Part shown: positions 6,920 through 9,099 of the stretch, in pieces
Numbering within the stretch: the first letter of the stretch is position 1
Layout: each line of letters opens with the position of its first letter
Assembly (NCBI GenBank): GCA_030528765.1
Contig: JAUMYD010000068.1
Span: 1-9,099, forward strand
From: Bacillota bacterium
GTDB lineage: Bacteria > Bacillota > Dehalobacteriia > UBA4068
Direction of reading: 5' to 3'
DNA length: 9,099 bases
Program-made: the position numbers and the translations under genes
The notes under the pieces: generated by a model
Told to the model about the DNA's origin: nothing
The model's input: the letters and a program-made list of their open reading frames with translations, nothing else
Database searches by the model: none

Positions 6920-7576
6920 ATGGCCTTTGATTATAAAAAAGAATACCCCGCGCTTTATAAAGCAAAAGCACAGCCCTGCATCGTGGAGGTGCCGACCATG
7001 GTCTTCGCCGCAGTGGAGGGCATGGGTGATCCCAATGAGGAAAATGGCAGCTATCAGCTTGCCATCCAGCTTTTGTATGCCCTTTCCTACAGCATACGGA
7101 TGAGCGCCAAAAGCGGCTGGGAGATCCCCGGATATTTCGAATATGTAGTGCCGCCGCTGGAGGGCTTCTGGTGGATGGCAGATGGTAGCCCCGGCGTAGA
7201 TTATGGGAACAAATCCGGCTTCTGCTGGCTTTCCTGCATCCGGCTGCCGGATTTTGTGACAGAGGAAATCTTTCAGCAGGCGAAAGAAGAGGCTGCCCGG
7301 AAAAAGGGACTGGATTGCAGCCCCCTTCGTTTTCTGCGGATCGAAGAGGGCTTCTGTGTGCAATGCCTGCATACAGGCCCTTACGACACAGAGCCGGAAA
7401 GCCTGGCCAAAATGGATGCCTATGCAGAAGAACAGGGCTGGCAGCGGGATCTCTCCTCTGCACGCAGACACCATGAGATCTATCTCAGTGACCCACGGCG
7501 CACGGCCCCGGAAAAGCTGAAAACCATTCTCCGCACCCCATACGAAAATAAAGCAGCCGAAAACGAGATTCTATGA
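6920..7576 (+). CDS. GyrI-like domain protein (small-molecule binding or cyclopropanoid hydrolase type)
   Basis: A 218-residue soluble protein of the GyrI-like/SOUL superfamily (Lin2189 group). Visible family motifs: FDYKKEY 3-9, IVEVPTM 21-27, GMGDPNEENG 34-43, a long helix around 45-62, EYVVPPLEGFWW 74-85, GVDY 92-95, IRLPDFVT 107-114, IEEGFCVQ 141-148, HTGPYDTEP 151-159 and RRHHEIYLSDPRR 182-194. Members of this group have been reported to hydrolyse cyclopropanoid DNA-alkylating toxins such as yatakemycin and CC-1065; whether this one does is inference only. AAGGAG at 6907-6912 lies seven bases before the ATG. It sits between trmO and the pseudouridine synthase gene, and its TGA overlaps the start of the latter, so translation is probably coupled. 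No DNA-binding domain is attached, so it is not an AraC- or MerR-type regulator. Confidence 0.88.
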   Translation: MAFDYKKEYPALYKAKAQPCIVEVPTMVFAAVEGMGDPNEENGSYQLAIQLLYALSYSIRMSAKSGWEIPGYFEYVVPPLEGFWWMADGSPGVDYGNKSGFCWLSCIRLPDFVTEEIFQQAKEEAARKKGLDCSPLRFLRIEEGFCVQCLHTGPYDTEPESLAKMDAYAEEQGWQRDLSSARRHHEIYLSDPRRTAPEKLKTILRTPYENKAAENEIL

Positions 7577-8463
7577 GCAGAAATATATCCTATACAATCG
7601 AAGCGCAGGATCTGCCCTCCACCCTGGGCGCTTATCTGCGCAGGAAGGGCTATTCCGAAAAGCTTCTGGCCCGGCTGCGCCGGGAGGACCGGGTACGAGT
7701 GAATGAAAAATTCCACCGCATGATCGATCCCATCGCCCTGGGGGACGCTGTGGAGGTCTGTCTGGAGGATCAGGCCCCGCCGCTGATCCCCAACCCGAAG
7801 CTGAACATCCCCATTCTCTATGAGGATGAGGACCTTGTGGTGCTGGATAAGCCCGCGGATATGCTGGTACACCCGGCGGGAAAGGGCTTTGACGATGCGC
7901 TGGCCAATTTCTGCGCGGCCCGCTACCCCCGGCAGCTTTTCCGCCCGGTGGGGCGGCTGGATCGCAACACCACCGGCGCCTGCCTGATCGCAAAAACAAA
8001 GCTGGCAGCATCCCTGCTCAGCGGTGATGTAGACAAAGACTATCTTGCGCTGGCAGAAGGTCTGCTGGCTGCGGAAGAAGGGTTGATCGATGCTCCCCTG
8101 CTACGCATTCCCGGCACCACCATCCGGCGGCGCGTAGACCCAGCCGGGCAGCCCAGCCAGACCCGTTTCCGGCTTTTACAGAGCTTCCCTGAGCTGGGGC
8201 CAAATGGTCATTCATGGCTGCAGCTGAAGCTGCTGACCGGGCGTACCCATCAGATTCGCGCCCATCTGGCTCATCTGGGGCATCCACTGGCAGGGGACAG
8301 CCTTTACGGCGGCAGCACAGAGCTGATCGGGCGCCATGCCCTGCATTGTGCTGTCCTTCGTTTCCGCCAGCCTGTCACCGGGGAAGAGCTGGAGATTCGC
8401 TCCCCCCTGCCCCCGGATCTGCAGCAGCTTCTGCAGCAGGCAGAGGCCGAGATTCCGATATAA
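7573..8463 (+). CDS. RluD-type (RsuA/RluD family) pseudouridine synthase
   Basis: A 296-residue enzyme that isomerises uridine to pseudouridine in RNA, most likely 23S rRNA; the exact site cannot be read from sequence. The N-terminal part (about 1-65) looks like an S4 RNA-binding domain. The catalytic core shows LYEDEDLVVLDKPADMLVHP at 82-101, the catalytic Asp130 in GRLDRNTTG 127-135, KDYLAL 155-160, and LLTGRTHQIRAHLAHLGHPL 220-239 continuing into GDSLYGG. The LDRNTTG form replaces the common LDRDTSG, a known kind of variation in Firmicutes paralogues. The ATG overlaps the preceding TGA as ATGA and no strong ribosome binding site is seen, which points to translational coupling with the GyrI-like gene. 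It ends the operon; a terminator starts about 50 bases later. Confidence 0.93.
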   Translation: MSRNISYTIEAQDLPSTLGAYLRRKGYSEKLLARLRREDRVRVNEKFHRMIDPIALGDAVEVCLEDQAPPLIPNPKLNIPILYEDEDLVVLDKPADMLVHPAGKGFDDALANFCAARYPRQLFRPVGRLDRNTTGACLIAKTKLAASLLSGDVDKDYLALAEGLLAAEEGLIDAPLLRIPGTTIRRRVDPAGQPSQTRFRLLQSFPELGPNGHSWLQLKLLTGRTHQIRAHLAHLGHPLAGDSLYGGSTELIGRHALHCAVLRFRQPVTGEELEIRSPLPPDLQQLLQQAEAEIPI

Positions 8464-8514
8464 AGCCCGGGCAGACCATTGTTTTCCTTTGAAAAAATAT
8501 GAATAAGGAGAAGC

Positions 8515-8558
8515 CGCCTCTTTCTTCGGCCCGGCAGGCCGGAGAGGAGGCGTTTTTC
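8515..8558 (+). terminator. Operon terminator after the pseudouridine synthase gene
   Basis: CGCCTC at 8515-8520 pairs with GAGGCG at 8547-8552, the stem continues with some G-U pairs, and CGGCC 8527-8531 pairs with GGCCG 8538-8542 at the top. TTTTTC follows directly at 8553-8558. This is a good intrinsic terminator and fits the end of the trmO operon. Confidence 0.8.
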
Positions 8559-8810
8559 TATCAGCAGCTGCCTGCCTTCCGGGGAAAATCGTTTTCCGGG
8601 CTCTTTTGCGCTCTGCCGAAAGCTATATTTCCACCAGGCTCAGTCTCCGAGGAACCCCAAGGGAAAGCGTCTGCCTTTCTGCCGCCAAAAGGCTTTGCGC
8701 CCCAGCCGCCAAGCCTACCCTTTCCCGCCGAGATCGACCCCTCTTCCGGGAAAATCTCGGCTCCCCGACCGAAACAGGGCTGCGGCTTTTCACGGCTCCC
8801 CACACAAACA
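8559..8810. other. Gene-free spacer with inverted repeats
   Basis: No gene supported on either strand: the open frames have no ribosome binding site and give unpatterned Gly/Arg/Pro-rich proteins. One clear inverted repeat is CCGAGAT at 8728-8734 with ATCTCGG at 8754-8760; GGAAAA/TTTTCC near 8582-8598 is a weaker one. Similar in character to the 5715-6127 spacer, so both may be decayed intergenic repeats. Confidence 0.4.
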
Positions 8811-8850
8811 AGAAAGGAGCTGCTATCCATGGGGATAACAGCTCCTTTCT
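8811..8850 (-). terminator. Terminator hairpin of the minus-strand CotF-like gene
   Basis: AGAAAGGAGCTG at 8811-8822 pairs perfectly with CAGCTCCTTTCT at 8839-8850, and TATCC 8824-8828 with GGATA 8833-8837 extends it after one C-A mismatch, leaving a 4-base loop. Read on the minus strand it begins 15 bases after the CotF-like stop codon and is followed by a T-rich run (TTGTTTGTGTG). It may act in both directions, but the + side has little T tract. Confidence 0.65.
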
Positions 8851-8865
8851 TCACTCGGCTGAAGC

Positions 8866-9099
8866 TTAGTTGTACATGCCGTTGGCAGACATATAATCAT
8901 AAACCATCTTGCCATGCTGCTGTTCTTCCTTCTGCAGATGGTTCAGGGCATTGCGGACATTCTGATCCCTGAACTCGAAAATGCAGGTGTTGTAAGCCGC
9001 GCTCACATGCTTCTCTGTAGACAGGGCATCACTGCAGAGATAGCTGTCATTGAGATAGGCCTGATCCTGCCCCTGGTAACAAGCGGTCTGCTGGTTGCT
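8866..9099 (-). CDS. CotF-family spore-coat-like protein, 5' end beyond the window
   Basis: The last 77 residues of a gene entering from the right edge; the stop TAA is the complement of 8866-8868. The translation starts SNQQTACYQGQDQAYLNDSY, then a core with STEKHVSAAYNTCIFEF and QKEEQQHGKMVYDYM, and ends SANGMYN. This is the C-terminal part of a CotF-type (ferritin-like helical bundle) coat protein: the EKH...YN helix, the acidic EEQQHG segment and the NGMY terminus are typical of clostridial members, while the Gln-rich lead-in is usual for the linker before the bundle. Such proteins sit in the spore coat of endospore formers, but homologues persist in lineages that do not visibly sporulate. 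Too short for the standard open-frame length cut-offs and without its start, so promoter and full length are unknown. Confidence 0.75.
   Translation of the reverse strand, partial: SNQQTACYQGQDQAYLNDSYLCSDALSTEKHVSAAYNTCIFEFRDQNVRNALNHLQKEEQQHGKMVYDYMSANGMYN

Noticed and set aside
5529..7463. 644-codon minus-strand frame crossing the spacer, trmO and the GyrI-like gene
   Set aside because: It overlaps two well-supported + genes completely and has no recognisable motif or ribosome binding site.

Overview
The window looks like a chromosome segment of a GC-rich, anaerobic Firmicutes-type bacterium (Clostridia or Negativicutes). The reasons are strong AGGAG ribosome binding sites, a CotF-type spore-coat-like gene at the right edge, and a molybdenum hydroxylase plus an Fe-S/flavin redox protein typical of anaerobes. 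I cannot name a genus. Apart from the right-edge gene, everything supported is on the + strand. No IS element, tRNA, rRNA, CRISPR array or phage gene was seen.

Region 1 (about 1-5714) is a redox module. It opens inside a molybdopterin aldehyde oxidoreductase of the Desulfovibrio gigas MOP type. Only about 43 N-terminal residues are missing, and the [2Fe-2S] ligands line up with MOP without gaps. The stop codon is followed by three strong hairpins and a leader of about 300 bp, then an 827-residue multidomain protein. That protein carries an N-terminal GltD-type Fe-S domain, a shortened FAD domain without the NAD(P)H-binding half, a dicluster [4Fe-4S] ferredoxin segment, two HdrD-type CCG domains, a helical domain and a C-terminal zinc-ribbon/redox domain. 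In Desulfovibrio-like genomes the last two regions are, as I recall, a separate small protein (DVU_1557 family) encoded beside the dicluster protein and an aldehyde oxidoreductase. Here they appear fused. A sensible inference is that this protein handles electrons or cofactor chemistry for the adjacent molybdoenzyme.

Region 2 (5596-6127) has no convincing gene. It holds a 15-bp terminator-like hairpin and a run of smaller inverted repeats.

Region 3 (6128-8558) is a compact operon of trmO (tRNA t6A37 N6-methyltransferase), a GyrI-like small-molecule-binding or hydrolase protein, and an RluD-type pseudouridine synthase. An extended -10 promoter precedes trmO. The last two genes overlap by ATGA, and a U-tract terminator follows.

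Region 4 (8559-9099) holds a gene-free stretch with inverted repeats, then a hairpin that terminates a minus-strand CotF-like gene cut by the window edge. This hairpin shares its 14-base arm with the 5650-5714 hairpin.
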